Shown one piece after another: positions 22,188 to 36,333 of a DNA stretch of 64,000 nt. A program made the position numbers and the translations under genes. The stretch's first letter is position 1, and the number at the start of each line of letters is the position of its first letter. The notes under the pieces are model-generated. The model was not told where the DNA came from. It ran no database searches and saw only the letters and a list, made by a program, of their open reading frames with translations. Source of the DNA: Rhizomucor pusillus (taxonomy: Eukaryota > Mucoromycota > Mucoromycetes > Mucorales > Lichtheimiaceae); NCBI GenBank assembly GCA_900175165.2, contig FWWN02000610.1, positions 62,001-126,000 on the forward strand. The letters run 5' to 3'.

Positions 22188-23281
22188 TCAAACATCTTTC
22201 TTGAGCTCATTGGTCTGGTTTCCAGCTGCCCGCTCCAATGCATTGCGTTCGTCCGCCAAGCGATCGTATTCCGCAGCCTGCTGTGCCACTTGCTTCTTCA
22301 AAATCTCATAATCACGCTCTTGTTGCTTGAGCTGCTTAAGCTCAGCGTTGAGAGCAGCGATTTGTTTCTTGTAGTCGTCCTCGGTCTCAATCACCTTCTT
22401 CTGTCCTTCTGTGGTGCTTTGCGTCTAATAATTAAGCCTTAGACATGTGTTTTCCTTCTCGTAGTTTCTCATATGATCTACTTGCCTCTCTTCTCAAGTT
22501 CTCGAGTTCCTCTTCGCGCTTCAAGACCTGGAATACAAGAGTACTAGTGCGTTCGAGGATGCTAGGGATAGATTTCACGTGTCAGCATGAAAAAACGTCA
22601 TTGTCGTGAGCTATCCAAACAACGTACAGGGACAAGAATAATGTGAAGCCGGTCAAGTATAGGTTACGTTGAGCATAGAATTTTTTGGCCTTCAAGTTTG
22701 CTTCGTAGCTATAATCGTAATGTTGACGCTGTTCACCTTCTGCGTCCGTTGAATCGATACGCTGGAGTCGGTTGATGGTATCTGAAATCTTGGCGTCAGT
22801 TTTCTCGGCTGATCATGCTTTGCTTCTTCCATCGTCAAATACCAATAAACAAGACAAAGATAAATCTAAAACGTAGATCCATTAATATACACGCGTATGA
22901 AAATAGTTAAATCGAGCACCTACCCGAAAATGATCTTGAGGACATACAAGGCCTTGTTCACCTAGTTCAAACGTGTCAGTTTATGCAACTATACGTCGCT
23001 GCATCTTGACAATTAAATATTTACCAAAGGAGAAGTCGAAGCAAACTTTAGCATAGCTCGGCGCCAGTGCGACGGAAGAGGGAGCTAGCAATGGCGTTTA
23101 GAGACGAGCTGGCTGCTGGGGCGACGCGGTTCCGCGTCAATGCTTACCACGAGAATGCCAAAGATTATCATCTAGGGGTGTGCCGATCATGAGTATGTTG
23201 CAATTCAGTATGTACAGCACATATAATATACTTTACCTCTGTGACAAGAATGCCAAAGGTGAGGGTATAGTAGATAGTCAT
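22188..23281 (-). CDS. BAP31/Yet-family endoplasmic reticulum membrane protein
   Basis: A spliced minus-strand gene starts at 23281 with MTIYYTLTFGILVTE, joins a very short exon MIIFGILV, and continues into LPLPSHWRRAMLKFASTSPL and NKALYVLKIIF. This is the conserved three-helix N-terminal pattern of BAP31/BCAP29 and yeast Yet1/Yet3. The next exons give DSTDAEGEQRQHYDYSYEANLKA-type loop sequence and a third helix near YLTGFTLFLSL. A C-terminal coiled coil follows (AALNAELKQLKQQERDYE) and ends in KKDV, consistent with an ER-retrieval di-lysine-like end. Family members chaperone and sort membrane proteins at the ER. Several introns were placed by eye, so internal boundaries are approximate. Confidence 0.85.
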
Positions 23282-23573
23282 TTTGTCGGTGAAAGAAGGA
23301 GCGAGTTGCGCACAAGAGTTTCTTAGTCCTTTTTCAAGTCACCTTACTACCCCGCTTGATGCAACTCGGTGCTAGTTTGTCCTCCAGTCCAGTAATGCCA
23401 CGATATTCTGGACCATCCAAATAGACTTGGATACATCGAATATTCCAGGAACAGGGCAAGCATACAAGGATTATACGTTGCGTGCACAGACGTTCCTTGC
23501 GACCTTGTTATCGGAGAGAGAGTCTAAAACGCTTTCGACAGCCCTTGCTTGAAAATTATAGAGAGCTTTTGCT

Positions 23574-25388
23574 ATGCAACGCGCCTGGAACCACGTTTAC
23601 CTTCGTCACGCCTGCAGATCAAGCGTTTTTCTTCGCGGTCTGTCTGCGTCTTATTCGACGACTCGAACGACGGCCTGGGTTCTAACAAACGGAGGGATCG
23701 AGCCGACATTGTCTGCTCTGGCGATCGCGAAGAGATTGGATCCTGGTTGCAAAGTCAAGAGGCTTGTAGGTAGCAAAGGTAAACAAAGGAGCAAGAAGCG
23801 TTTTTTGTGGAATATGATAGATATCAAACATACACACACACGCATACACAGCACTCGCAACATTCCCTGCTATCGTGCAAAAGTATATGGTCGAATGGAG
23901 CGCACAAAGGTGGCAACCAGGTATTTGAATAGAAATGCCATTCTCTTCCTTGTAAATGCGTTGCCATGATATCCTTACAATCCCGCCTTAATGTAGAATC
24001 GAAACTTCCTTGGTACCTATCCAGTCCTGAGGGTGACACGCTGGATGAACCAACTTTTCCCGATTTTGTTGTCTGTACTTCACCTGATGCCATTGCTGCC
24101 TGTTTAACCACGACCCAGACGAGCAAGAACACCTTTTCCGGCAAGTGTATTAGTAGATGCACCATTCTTATGTATACTTTGATACTGACTCTAGGTGATG
24201 CCACAGTGTATGCCGGGTTCCCAAATATCCCATTTATCAATTTCGGACAGGTGGTACTACCAAAGTATGAAGCAAATACCAAGATGGGTGAGTTATTATT
24301 TTGAGCTTACAATTCGCAGCCGTGACTAACGTGAGTGACCAAAATTGAAAATAAAAGCAAAGTTAGGGCCTTATGCGATGCAAAAGAATCTGTTGCTGAC
24401 GCAGGTGAATTCATTTGATCGGGAGAGAGACAGAGAGCATTTGGATCGGCACGGGAGCTTACAAGTTTTGACATCAGGCGCCGCTGGTGGATATCACTCC
24501 TCCTGCGTTACACAATTCGTCCTTGCCTGAAAACATACCGAACGCGTTGCATCAGACTGAAGACATGACTACTGTGGTAGTAGGAGGACACTCGCCCTTC
24601 TGCAGATGGTACAGCGAGGATGCCAAGTTATTAGTGGATAACATCAAGGTAATGAAATAGGGATTCGAAAAATTGGGGGCGTGGGATGCCACATCTTGGC
24701 GTGGCCCGGTCTAAACAATCGCATGATAGCGAATGGTCTACAACATACAAGGGAAAGTGCTGGTGATCTTTACGGAACGGACCACCGACCAGGTACTACA
24801 CAAGTTTTTCCTACCAGCGTTTGAAGATCTCCTGACCGCGGAGGTATATGCATTAGGTGAAGAAAATTATCCGGGACGGTTGCCGGGACATGGAAAACGC
24901 TGTCGGTATTTGGGACAGCATGGTCGATTGCAACAACAGTCTGGAACGCGCGGAAATGTACAGAGGCATTGTCGACCGGTCTGCCCGCGTTGTACTGACT
25001 GCTGACATGGATTATGCCAGTGCACACGCAGCAGCCAATCGGTATGGGAGGATTTGCATAAAGTTCAGGCCAGGATGCTGTTTTGCTTACTCATTTTTGC
25101 ACTAGAAAACCGGTTTATGTCGTATTTGGTGACCGATGCCGATCATATCTATTGCATTTTCACAGATGGGCTCGTGAGCAGCGTATTACAAGGAAACTAC
25201 GGCTGGACAGGAGTCGGGGCGCTTCCCGCCACGCACAGTACAGCGACCCGTACAGCTATGTCGGCAACCACGGTGCCTGGGCTGACGGTCGCAAGGTTCT
25301 GCAGGCCAAACCAAGCTTAGAATACATAGTTAATGAATTGCTGGAAATACGCGAGGAGGCGATGACAGGCAAACGACGTAACGAATAA
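23574..25388 (+). CDS. ELM1-like (DUF1022) protein, probably mitochondrial
   Basis: A many-exon gene starts with ATG at 23574. The N-terminus is Arg-rich and aliphatic (MQRAWNHVYLRHACRSS), suiting a mitochondrial presequence. It is followed by TAWVLTNGGIEPTLSALAIA. Later exons give FVVCTSPDAIAACL, ATVYAGFPNIPFINFGQVV, then TTVVVGGHSPFCRWYSEDA with KVLVIFTERTTDQVLHKFF. The last part runs VDRSARVVLTADMDYASAHAAA, KPVYVVFG and LEYIVNELLEIREEA. The order fits the ELM1/DUF1022 fold, which is GT-B-like with a second-half GGxS nucleotide-type loop. Plant ELM1 recruits the fission dynamin; the fungal role is unproven. Several internal boundaries are uncertain. Confidence 0.6.
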
Positions 25389-26300
25389 TAATAATAATTT
25401 TCTGCAATAAATGGTGTCACTATCTTTTGACAAGCCTCCCATTTTGATCTCCACTAGTGCGGTTGATGAAATGCGGAAATGGGATTAGCCTTTTTGAGAA
25501 ATGCTTACCCAACTTGGAGTGATTGCGAATCGGTCAATTTCGATCGAAGATAAACGAACCATGTGGAATACAACAATTCCATGTTTGGTCGAGATCCTGA
25601 ATTTTCGATCATCATAATATAAAAGGAACTTTGGCACTTCTCACTTTCAGCATTGCTCTTTTCATTGTTCTTTATCCAGTATGCACGACTGTTGCCATCT
25701 TTCTTCTCTCTCCTTGAATTACAACGGCAGCAAGCCGTCAGGACCAGCCAATTATCTCGCATCTGCGTTCTGCCAATGTTGCGGCGTCGACATTTCTCGT
25801 TTCAGGTAGACTCTCTCTCACTCCTCTCTGAGTACCTGGACATTGTCACTCATGTTCACATTATTGTACTGAATAGCCATGAATTCTGGTGCCGATATTC
25901 TCGCTAGAATGTTACTTCATACCACCAACGTACTCTACGCGGCAACTATGCAAAAGGCAAGCATTGCATCCAGTACCTGTTGCACATAGATGCACCCCAT
26001 ATATCCTCCATATACATATTCCGCGCCACAACAGCGAATTTAAAAAGCTGTATACTGCCGATAACCCAACCGTGGCATTTACGTACATACGCATCACCTG
26101 CCCCGCCCAGCCATTGTCTACCATGTACATACGCGCGAGCACATACATAATTTACACCGTTATCTCTCTTTTGTTGTTACTGTTTCCCGCATCCGTCTTT
26201 CACAAGAGTAAAGAAAGCAGTGTCATCTTACAATTTGTACGACGTGATTTTTTTGTGATTTCCCGAAATGAAAAAAGGGTTTCCCCTATGACGCAAATCG
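25389..26300. other. Convergent intergenic region
   Basis: This lies between the 3' ends of the ELM1-like and Sel1-repeat genes. Frames near 25889-26311 lack family features. No gene is called. Confidence 0.5.
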
Positions 26301-27851
26301 CTATTTGCTAGGTGGATGGTCGTACTTTGGTTTGTGTATCCAAGAGTTGCCCATGATGCCACATCCTTGTTTGTCCGCCATACGGTAGTACTTGGCTGCC
26401 ATGTACAGATCCTTCTTTACGCCGTGGCCATGGTAGTAGCAGTGGCCGAGGTCGTTCTGAGCATCGGGGTCGCCGAGATCAGCAGCGATTTTGAAGAAAT
26501 AGACAGCGGTTTCCTTGTTTTTGCGGCACTAACAGGATAACAAGATTAGACTTTCTGGACGAGTAGGCTGACTTGTCAAGAGGAACAACTTACGCCCCAG
26601 CCGTGACGAAATGATACACCAAGTTCATAAATGGCAATAATGAGTTCACCTTTGGAAGCTGACGTGTTTACGGTGCTGGATAAACTGTTCAGGTCCATGA
26701 CGGCATGCTCCGCCGCTTTTTGCAGGTACTGGAACGCCGCGTGCTCGTTCCTGCGACAGCCCTAAATATACGATATCACATCATTAGTCCCACCATCACC
26801 AGAAAAAGAAAAAGCTTTTCTACACACACACACGCACTACATACCCATCCATGACGCAATGACACACCGTACAGGAACATGCCGATCGGTGAGTCGCGGG
26901 CTGCAGCTTGACGGAAACACTCGGTGGCCTTTTCGAGCTGCCCAGCCTCGTGAAACTTTATGCCATCTCCCACGAGACGTTCTGTTTCCGACACGGGCGT
27001 CGTCGTCGTTGCAGTTTCGCGTTTGGGAGAAGTTGGCGAAGATACTGATGGGTGAGGTTGCGGTGGAAGCAAAGTGTTCGGCGATGGTGTGCGCGGCGAT
27101 GAGGCAAGTGGAGAGCTCGCCATAGGAGATGTCCGAGACGATGCGGGGGTGCATGGAGTGAGCTGTGGCGGGTTTGCACGCTGTGGTGACACGCTGCTGG
27201 AAAGAGGAGCAGATGCTTGCTGCTGGTTCTGGTATGGTTGGTGCGGATTATGATGAGTGGATCGGCTAGGCGTCGGTGGAATTACTAGTGGAGGTAACGG
27301 TGGAGGATGTTTGCTAGTGCCGGTGCTAAGACTTGGCTTCAAAGTGATGCTATTCGTCCAGGATTCAGTGGGCGCAATCGTTGCACTAGATGGCTCAGGC
27401 ACATTAACATATGCCTGCTGCATTTTAATAGGCGATTCAGCTAGATGCACACGCGGTACTTCAGGAGTAGGTGCTCTGAAGCTGTCGCGAAACTCTGTCA
27501 AGGATTCGCTGCTTTCATCGTTGAAATAGTTCATGGACGGACGTCGTGAATCAATGAAACTCGCTGACCCAACCTGGGTGTGTCTCAGAGTGGCAACGTT
27601 GGGCTCTGGAAAATACAACTCTAATGAATATATATAGATTTTCGGTGTATAGCAATGGAAACTTTACCAATATATGTATCCCGGGAATATCCTCCTGCGG
27701 TAGGGTCAACGGTAGCGGGATCCACGTATGATTCGCGGGTATCGTACGTGCTGTACATGGTAGAGGTACTGTCTCTGTTGTAGTCATGGGTTGCGGAGAG
27801 TCTGCTGCTGTCGTATGGCATTTGTTGACGGTACGTCGTCGTATCAGCCAT
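26301..27851 (-). CDS. Sel1-repeat protein, DSF2/SKT5-like
   Basis: Four exons (27668-27851, 26845-27605, 26594-26761, 26301-26528) are in phase and give 446 residues. The first 260 residues are low-complexity, rich in Ser, Pro and Thr, with PPPLPPL and many SP/TP sites. The C-terminal part holds Sel1-type TPR-like repeats: GIKFHEAGQLEKATECFRQA, then YGVSLRHGWG, YELGVSFRHGWG and NDLGHCYYHGHGVKKD. It ends with MGNSWIHKPKYD, a conserved end seen in fungal DSF2-like proteins. Related SKT5/Chs4 proteins activate chitin synthase III, so a cell-wall or polarity role is plausible. The assignment to DSF2 rather than SKT5 rests on the ending and on the absence of a CaaX box. Confidence 0.8.
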
Positions 27852-29414
27852 TGCCTATGTTTCCCAAAACAATTCCTGGTTAATAAATATTCATCTCGAC
27901 TGGATCAGGCTGAGCAAGGTCACAAATAAATGCTTTTGCAAATTACTCACATGGAAGGAACCTTGTGCGGGGGACGTGGCTGTGCCAGGTACAATTCTAT
28001 TATATTTTTTGCCACACTCTTTAGTAACAATGTACATTACACAAGCTACATCTCACTGCAATGTACCGAGAATTAGGTGTCGTACTGTTAAACGACTGGC
28101 GCATTCCGTGCTTGGACGGATCGTCACCACCGTGTAAGTTCAGTTTCTTAAACATTACTTAAATATGTACTGAGGGGGATCAAAACTGTCTCTAGCTTCT
28201 ATCGGATGTAGATATTGTAGGGTAATTAGATAGGCATGTTATAGAGCCAAGGTGCACTTTAAGGATAGTAGAATTTGCTGCTCAAGAAGGAGGGATATAG
28301 AGCGATGAATAAAGAAAAGAGGAAGACAAAGGAAAGGAAGCGAGAGAAAGAGAATATCGAGACTTTGATGTAGGCTGAGGGAAGGAAAGGAGGAGGGAGT
28401 AAACTTTTTTGTCTGCTCGTTTATTGGAGAGCTTATTGGGAACAGCAGAAGCGTGCTGCAGAGCAACCATTTTCGGATACGTCGGTGCAACCATGCCCTG
28501 AGATTGCACGCAATAAAGAAATTGACAACGACAGTCCCTCTCGCTCGTGAGAGATCAACCTACCAATCTAACTCTAGTCTGATTCTGAGTATGATCCACT
28601 CGTTTCTATATTCTAAAAAGAAAAACTAAACTTCTGCTTCATTCATGAGAAGTGTCAGTTTGTGTCACGTATATACTCCAGTCTATAGTCTAAATATAGT
28701 CATAAGAATCCTATTCTAATTTGAAATGCATACCCTGCAATAACACCACTAGTTGAAATAGGACAAGAGCAAATAACTGTGGTCGTGCTATTCTGGATGC
28801 ATGCGGGGATGGTTTTAGCTCAAAGTGCAATAAAAATAGAGATCAACGACTCTTTCTATCGCAAATCACTGAATCAGTCTGTCCAGTGAAAAATCACGTC
28901 AGGTGGGAACTTGAATCCCCCAACTTCCTTTACGACGCTATTTATACACTAGTTTACATAATACAACCTCGTTTTAGCTGATTCTTCGCTAGTGTTGATC
29001 TACAAATTAATGAGTTTGGATATTTTAAAACGGGGGAAATAAGCCGCTTTGGGAATAAAGCGATCATCGGTAGTACAGCTTCTGTCTTCTCTCTGCAATA
29101 CTTCTGACATTAATGATATGATATGCATTCGATTTTGTTCTGATCGTATGGTGACAATCAGTCGTATTTTCACACACTGAACATGACCACGAGAGCATTT
29201 TGTTCATTTTAAAAAATGTGATGGGCTGAGTTTGCTTTTTGCATTGAGTGATCGGCAGTCGAGCAAAAAAGGTGCCTTGGCACATTATAGTACTTTCAAC
29301 TTATTGGTGGTCTCCACATATTGGAGCCATAAAGAAATATACGTATATATCTCCTTCGTTTATTCTCCAGGGCACCAATCACTGCATTTTTTCTACAGTA
29401 GGAAATTTATGAAA
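27852..29414. other. Intergenic region with purine-rich tract
   Basis: No gene is recognised. On the plus strand 28260-28410 is almost entirely A/G, so it is a pyrimidine tract upstream of the minus-strand Sel1-repeat gene and may be part of its promoter or leader. The rest shows nothing distinctive. Confidence 0.5.
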
Positions 29415-31334
<1,920 letters not shown>

Positions 31335-33273
31335 GTTTCTGACTGTGGGAAAAAAGAGGCAGAAGGAGGGGGCAGAAGAGAAAAAGTTGGCAGTATATGC
31401 AGCTACGTCAAATTGTTTGCCACGTCACGAATAGTGCCAAGTGTGCGAAATCCTTTGTTTGTTGTCACCAGATCTATCGTAAACAAACAGGAAGAATGTC
31501 AGAATGCATGTTTTTCTGTCTGTACACGCTGGTACCAACATACAGTGAATCGATATTTTCAGCACGATTATAATTTCCTAGTTAACACTATTCAGAAGTA
31601 TGGATAAGGGACTTGGTAGAAAAGCTGCGAGTCAGTTTAGATCCATGCATGATGTAAATAGCACGCAAGGCCGTAGTACAGTCAAATATGATTACCGTAC
31701 AGGCGAAGATCTTAAGAACGCCTTGATTATTTTCATAGGGATGTGAAGCGATATAAACTTTTGCTCTAGGCCGCATGTGTGGACGATACGATCCAAGATA
31801 CATACACTCGGCTTCAACCTTCACATTGACGTTGTCAATCACTACCATTCGCTTTAGGTCTCCGTTCTTCGCAAACTCGCAGTTTGCTACGTCGTTCTGT
31901 TTCTGCGCATGAATGAATACGAGACGAAAGTCGAATTTAAACGCTCAATGGCTTAAGTTTCCTTGCTCTCGAAGGGCTTTCATTCCTTGGAAAGCAGTGT
32001 TTTCCGCCTCGCCTCTGTAAAGCATAATTTCAGAACAGCATCAAAGGATTCAACTTTCTCCTGACTTAGGCTCTAGGTTTTAGTTTCAAGTCCTCGAAAA
32101 CGCCCTCCAGAACTGGACTAAAAGGGATTGCTTCGGCCAGACAGACAGCGGTCACTCTTGGGCACCAACCCGTACGCATCAACAGAGAAGATAATGAAAA
32201 AGGTAGGAAAAGGCGGAAAAGGTGTGACGAAGAGATTTAAAGCGCTTCATATCATTGCGTACAAAGTTCGGGCTGACGTTCGTAATACAACTCTCCAATT
32301 CTCAAGTATACTAAAAGTTCGTACATATCCACCCACTCACACCAGTAAAGGAGAAATCTTAAGAGCACCTTGATCGTGCTCATACAAGGAATTAATGTGG
32401 ACTTTAGGGCTAGCTGCGCCTTCTTGGAGGACTCGACACACTGTTACAGGGAAAAAACCAATGATGAGAGGATAACGGAAGGACAGAAATCCACTTTTTC
32501 CTTTTTTATTGTAGGGGACGGGGGACAGGGAAAAGGGAAAATGATGTAAGGCAAAAGAGAGTATTGGGGATGGGGGACACTGGGGATGGGGGTAAATAAG
32601 ATGGGGATTTCAAGGGAAGAGAGGGAGATGTTGGAGGAGAATAAAGAGTTTGTTAAGTGAAGAATCAATGCCAACTGAGTTACCATGATGGCTGACATGA
32701 ATAGTAGTTCTTGACGATCTTGAAAGTAGATCGGCAGTGTTCAAGCGTTGGTTAATATTATCCTTGAAAGCGCTGTCGAAACCTTTTAGAGACGACAAGA
32801 GTTGTTACTTGCAAAGAGCAAAAATGGAGAACCCATAAACATATAACAGGGTTTGAACCTCCACTACTGCTCTAATAACACAAGAAAGGAAAAAATAAAA
32901 ACAAAAACAAAAAGGAAATGGAAGAGAGAGATTGGGAGAAGGGGAGAGGGGAAATTATAGCACATGGGAGAAGGGGGAAAGGGTAAAAAGGAATTTACAT
33001 TTTGTGCACGGCCGGAAAAAAACCATCTTCTCACAATTGGGAAGAAGGCACACACGATACTTCACGGGAAAGAAATAAAAGAATAAGGAAAAATGTGTAC
33101 AAGAAGGAAAAGCAAAAGAAAAATAAAACAAGTGATGGAAAGAAAAGAAAAGCAAAGATAGAATAAAGGAAATCAAAACATGTAGAAGGAGATGCGTGTG
33201 TGTCGTTCAAGGTGGAGATTGCAAGAAAATGATGAAAAAAACGACTGCAGCACAAAACGGGAGAGCTTGCTCT
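31335..33273. other. Intergenic region with long purine-rich tract
   Basis: No gene is supported. Most of 32456-33180 is strongly biased to A and G on the plus strand, with runs such as GGGGAUGGGGG-like blocks (32515-32595) and AAAGAAAAG blocks (33060-33180). It lies directly beyond the stop of the minus-strand EDC1/PNRC gene, so it could be a pyrimidine-rich 3' UTR, or the upstream region of PUT2. Confidence 0.5.
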
Positions 33274-34252
33274 TTAGATCTTGAGCATAGAACGGAGACT
33301 GCGCTGAATCTCCGAGATAGCAAGGTTTTGTTCCATGTCATGACCCGTCTGCAGTCTGTTGGGTACGGACTGTCGCTGTTCACGATGGTGCGGCAAGAGC
33401 ATATCCATCAGTTCGAAGGATTGGCGTTGCAATCCAGGCAACCAATCGCTGGGTGATTGGAAGTGCTGACCAGGGATAGGCATCGGGAGGGAAGGCACAG
33501 CCGAATCCAACGAAGGAGGCATAGGCAAAGCACTGGGAGCAGGAGCTTCGCTCATGAAGGTAGGGCCGGCATAAACACGGTCCTCTACCTCTGCATGGTC
33601 ACCGCGACGACGATTACTTGTTGCTCTTAAAAACATTTCCATTAGTCCAAATCGGAAACGTAAAAACTTTCAAGCTCTTAAAGTGTACTCACTTTTTGGG
33701 CCCAGTCAAAGGAGGGAAGGAAGCCGGACTGGGTTTCGTCATCTTGGTCGAGGAAGCATTTGTTTGGTTGTTGCTGCGGCGATGCGCTTTGCGCTTGATG
33801 ACCTTCTTGCCACTATCAGAATCATCAGATTCGCTGGAACTACTACCAGCACTAAAGTTGGAACCACGTTGAAAATCTTGCTGCACATCGCGAAGAGCGT
33901 TTGTCATCGAGACAATATCACGCTTGGTCTGAGATCTCCGAGCTTTAGCTGGGACAGAGCTATTTGAAGATCGCTTTCGGTGCTCCTTGTGGTGCGATGG
34001 AGCTGGCTTGTCCTTGTTGGCAGGAGGTTGAGTCGCTTTAACGGCTTCAACGCTCTGCTTCTTCTTGGCCAAGGCATCAACGTCTTCGGGCTTCCGCTGC
34101 TTGTTGTTGTTCTTCTTGGAACTTGAGCGTGGAGAGCCGTTCAACTTCGGTTTAGGCACCGTGGCAGGACTTGAATTGCTAACGTTCATCTTGGCCTGAG
34201 ATGGCAAGGCCAGAACGTTTCCTGAGCGGGGTACTGTAGCTTTGTTGACCAT
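33274..34252 (-). CDS. Decapping activator of the EDC1/EDC2-PNRC type
   Basis: Exons 33693-34252 and 33274-33625 join in phase to give 303 residues. Almost all of it is low-complexity, basic and Ser-rich (KKNNNKQRKP, AHHRSNNQTN-like), as in EDC1/EDC2. Exon 2 holds the family's short linear motif, VYAGPTFMSEAPAPSALPMP: YAGxxF followed by a Pro-rich APSALPxP element. In yeast and human relatives this segment binds the DCP1 EVH1 domain and DCP2 and stimulates mRNA decapping. The C-terminal NLAISEIQRSLRSMLKI helix is a second conserved-looking stretch. The assignment rests on the motif, since the rest cannot be aligned by eye. Confidence 0.75.
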
Positions 34253-36333
34253 GGTGTAGGATTGCGTGTCGTGCTTGAGGATTTTCAAAAGATCGTCTTG
34301 GAGGTGTAGATACAAATGAAACAGAAACAAAACTTGGTGAAAATCAAAATTAAGGGGAAAACAAAAAGGGAAAAGAAAAGAGATGGAAGTAGTTGGTGAG
34401 AGGAGAGGTACGAAAAAAGGTGATGTTGGAAAGGAGTTGGGTAGAAAACGGTACTCTTGTTGACTGATTGACTATAAGAAATTGTCTCGAGAGCTGAAAA
34501 ACATGGGTGAAGAAGCCTTGTTTTGCGTCAGGCGAGGCTTTGTCTGTGTTCGGAGTTTGCAATTTCGGAAACGCAGATGCGAATTTGATTGGTATCTCTT
34601 TGGCGACCGCTGTTGTTTCCACGGAAATGTTTCTTCTGGTGAGGCCTTGTGCCAGGATATCCAGAACAGAATCATAAACATATACACATATTCATGTCAA
34701 TATTGGACGCCCTTTGGCGGACGAGGAGCAGAACAACATACCGTGCTCTGTAGCATGTAAGGTTTCAACGTAGATTGCGTTACAAGGTAATAAGCATTGC
34801 CTTTAATGGCAATAAGCTCTCTTCATCTTCAGTGCATACGCCGCCGTTAGTAGCCCCAAATGAAGGAAAACGATATTGTAGTTCCCCTGATATAATAATA
34901 TAAAAAAATGCAATTAACGATACGATGTAATTCGCCGATCAATTAAGCTGGCTATGTCTTATCTGTGCGAGGTGAAACTGTGGGAATTTAATGATGACAT
35001 AGTTCTGCCAAGCAGGATGTCTGTCATAGTCAACACATTCAACTGCACGGCAGAACGACGTACGCATGGTGGGTTTCTTGGATTTTGGAAACCCAAAATG
35101 ATCTTGATATCTGCGTAACCGCCGCTTGCCACTTGAGGTAATGTGAATCATTCCCTGTATTGTATATGCAATATGCCGTTGCATACAGCCATGAATGCCA
35201 CGATCAGACAGTATCCAAACAAATAGACATTGCTTACAAGCAAATGCATGTTTTTCCTTTCAATCACCATTCCCAACTGCCGTCACTTTAATCTCGACTG
35301 CTCCAATTTCTGCAGCTGCTAACCAGATAGAAAATGCGACTATTATTATTACTCTGTCATTGCTGAAATTCTCATTTTCTACCAGTACTTATACAAGAAT
35401 TTCACGATAGAATGTTTCGGATAATCTGTTCGAAATAATCGATATTGCGGAGGTATTTCAGATACTGTATGAGCCTTGAAGTCTTTGGTCTGAAACAAGG
35501 AAAGTAGAAAGTTTGCATTGACAACGACTCCTTTTGACCTTAATGGCAAAGGTTACGTTACACTAGGGATCTTCCGCAATCTTCCTTCACAATTCTACAT
35601 GTCTTCTACATATACAAGCGTATCATAATAGTATTGATTGAAATATTCATAAAAGCTACATATTTGACGCATGTTTGTACAGCTGAGATGTATTGCATAT
35701 TACAATTGAGTGGTCGGTAAGAGAACTACTTATAACCTGGCGACACGTACTACATATGCGTACATTGCAAGCTACGTGGTGCGCAAACACATGTCAAGAG
35801 ATGCAGATTAGTAGGGACCCGTTCTTGGACAACCGCTGCTGCTTGCTCTGTATGCACGGAAATGTTTATCCGACTATTGTATACGAACAATCACGCGCTG
35901 TGGGTTTTTTGTGAGGTTTGTATACTGCTGAAAGTTTTGAAATCAGGCTTCCCCGAACGCATGCAACAACGCCATTTTTGTTGGGAATCTTTTTCGCAGA
36001 GGCAAGATTTTCTTTCCCAATGCTTTGGTATGGACTGCTTCCATAGTCAATATGATCTGACGAATGAACCCTGTCTGGTTCTCTGCAGTAACAAATAACC
36101 GATATCGTACAGCAGACGATGCAGTGACAACGCTACTCCATCGGCTATCTGCCATCGTTTATCGCATGTTTAGATCGCTTTTTACACAACGTGATCGGGG
36201 CAGTACGGATGGGTTCATTTTTGTTCAATGTCTACAGAGTGATACAAACAAATCTGACGAGATTGGATGTGGGGGAAATTGATAGTGTAGTTACCCCTAA
36301 AAGTCCTAAGTCACTACTCCTTTTCCTTTCCTC
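34253..36333. other. Divergent intergenic region
   Basis: About 2.1 kb separates the EDC1/PNRC-like gene (minus) and the CAP-Gly gene (plus). A purine-rich plus-strand stretch at 34340-34440 probably belongs to the EDC1-type promoter or leader. Frames at 35.2-36.3 kb show no family signature. Confidence 0.5.

Noticed and set aside
26820..26836. (CA)n run near 26821
   Set aside because: A short simple repeat inside an intron of the Sel1-repeat gene; nothing further to report.
31588..31848. An 86-codon minus-strand frame upstream of PUT2
   Set aside because: No family signature, no good splice extension, and composition like the surrounding non-coding DNA.
32850..32866. A tRNA T-arm-like string on the minus strand (GAGGTTCAAACCCTG)
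   Set aside because: No matching acceptor, D or anticodon arms could be found around it.
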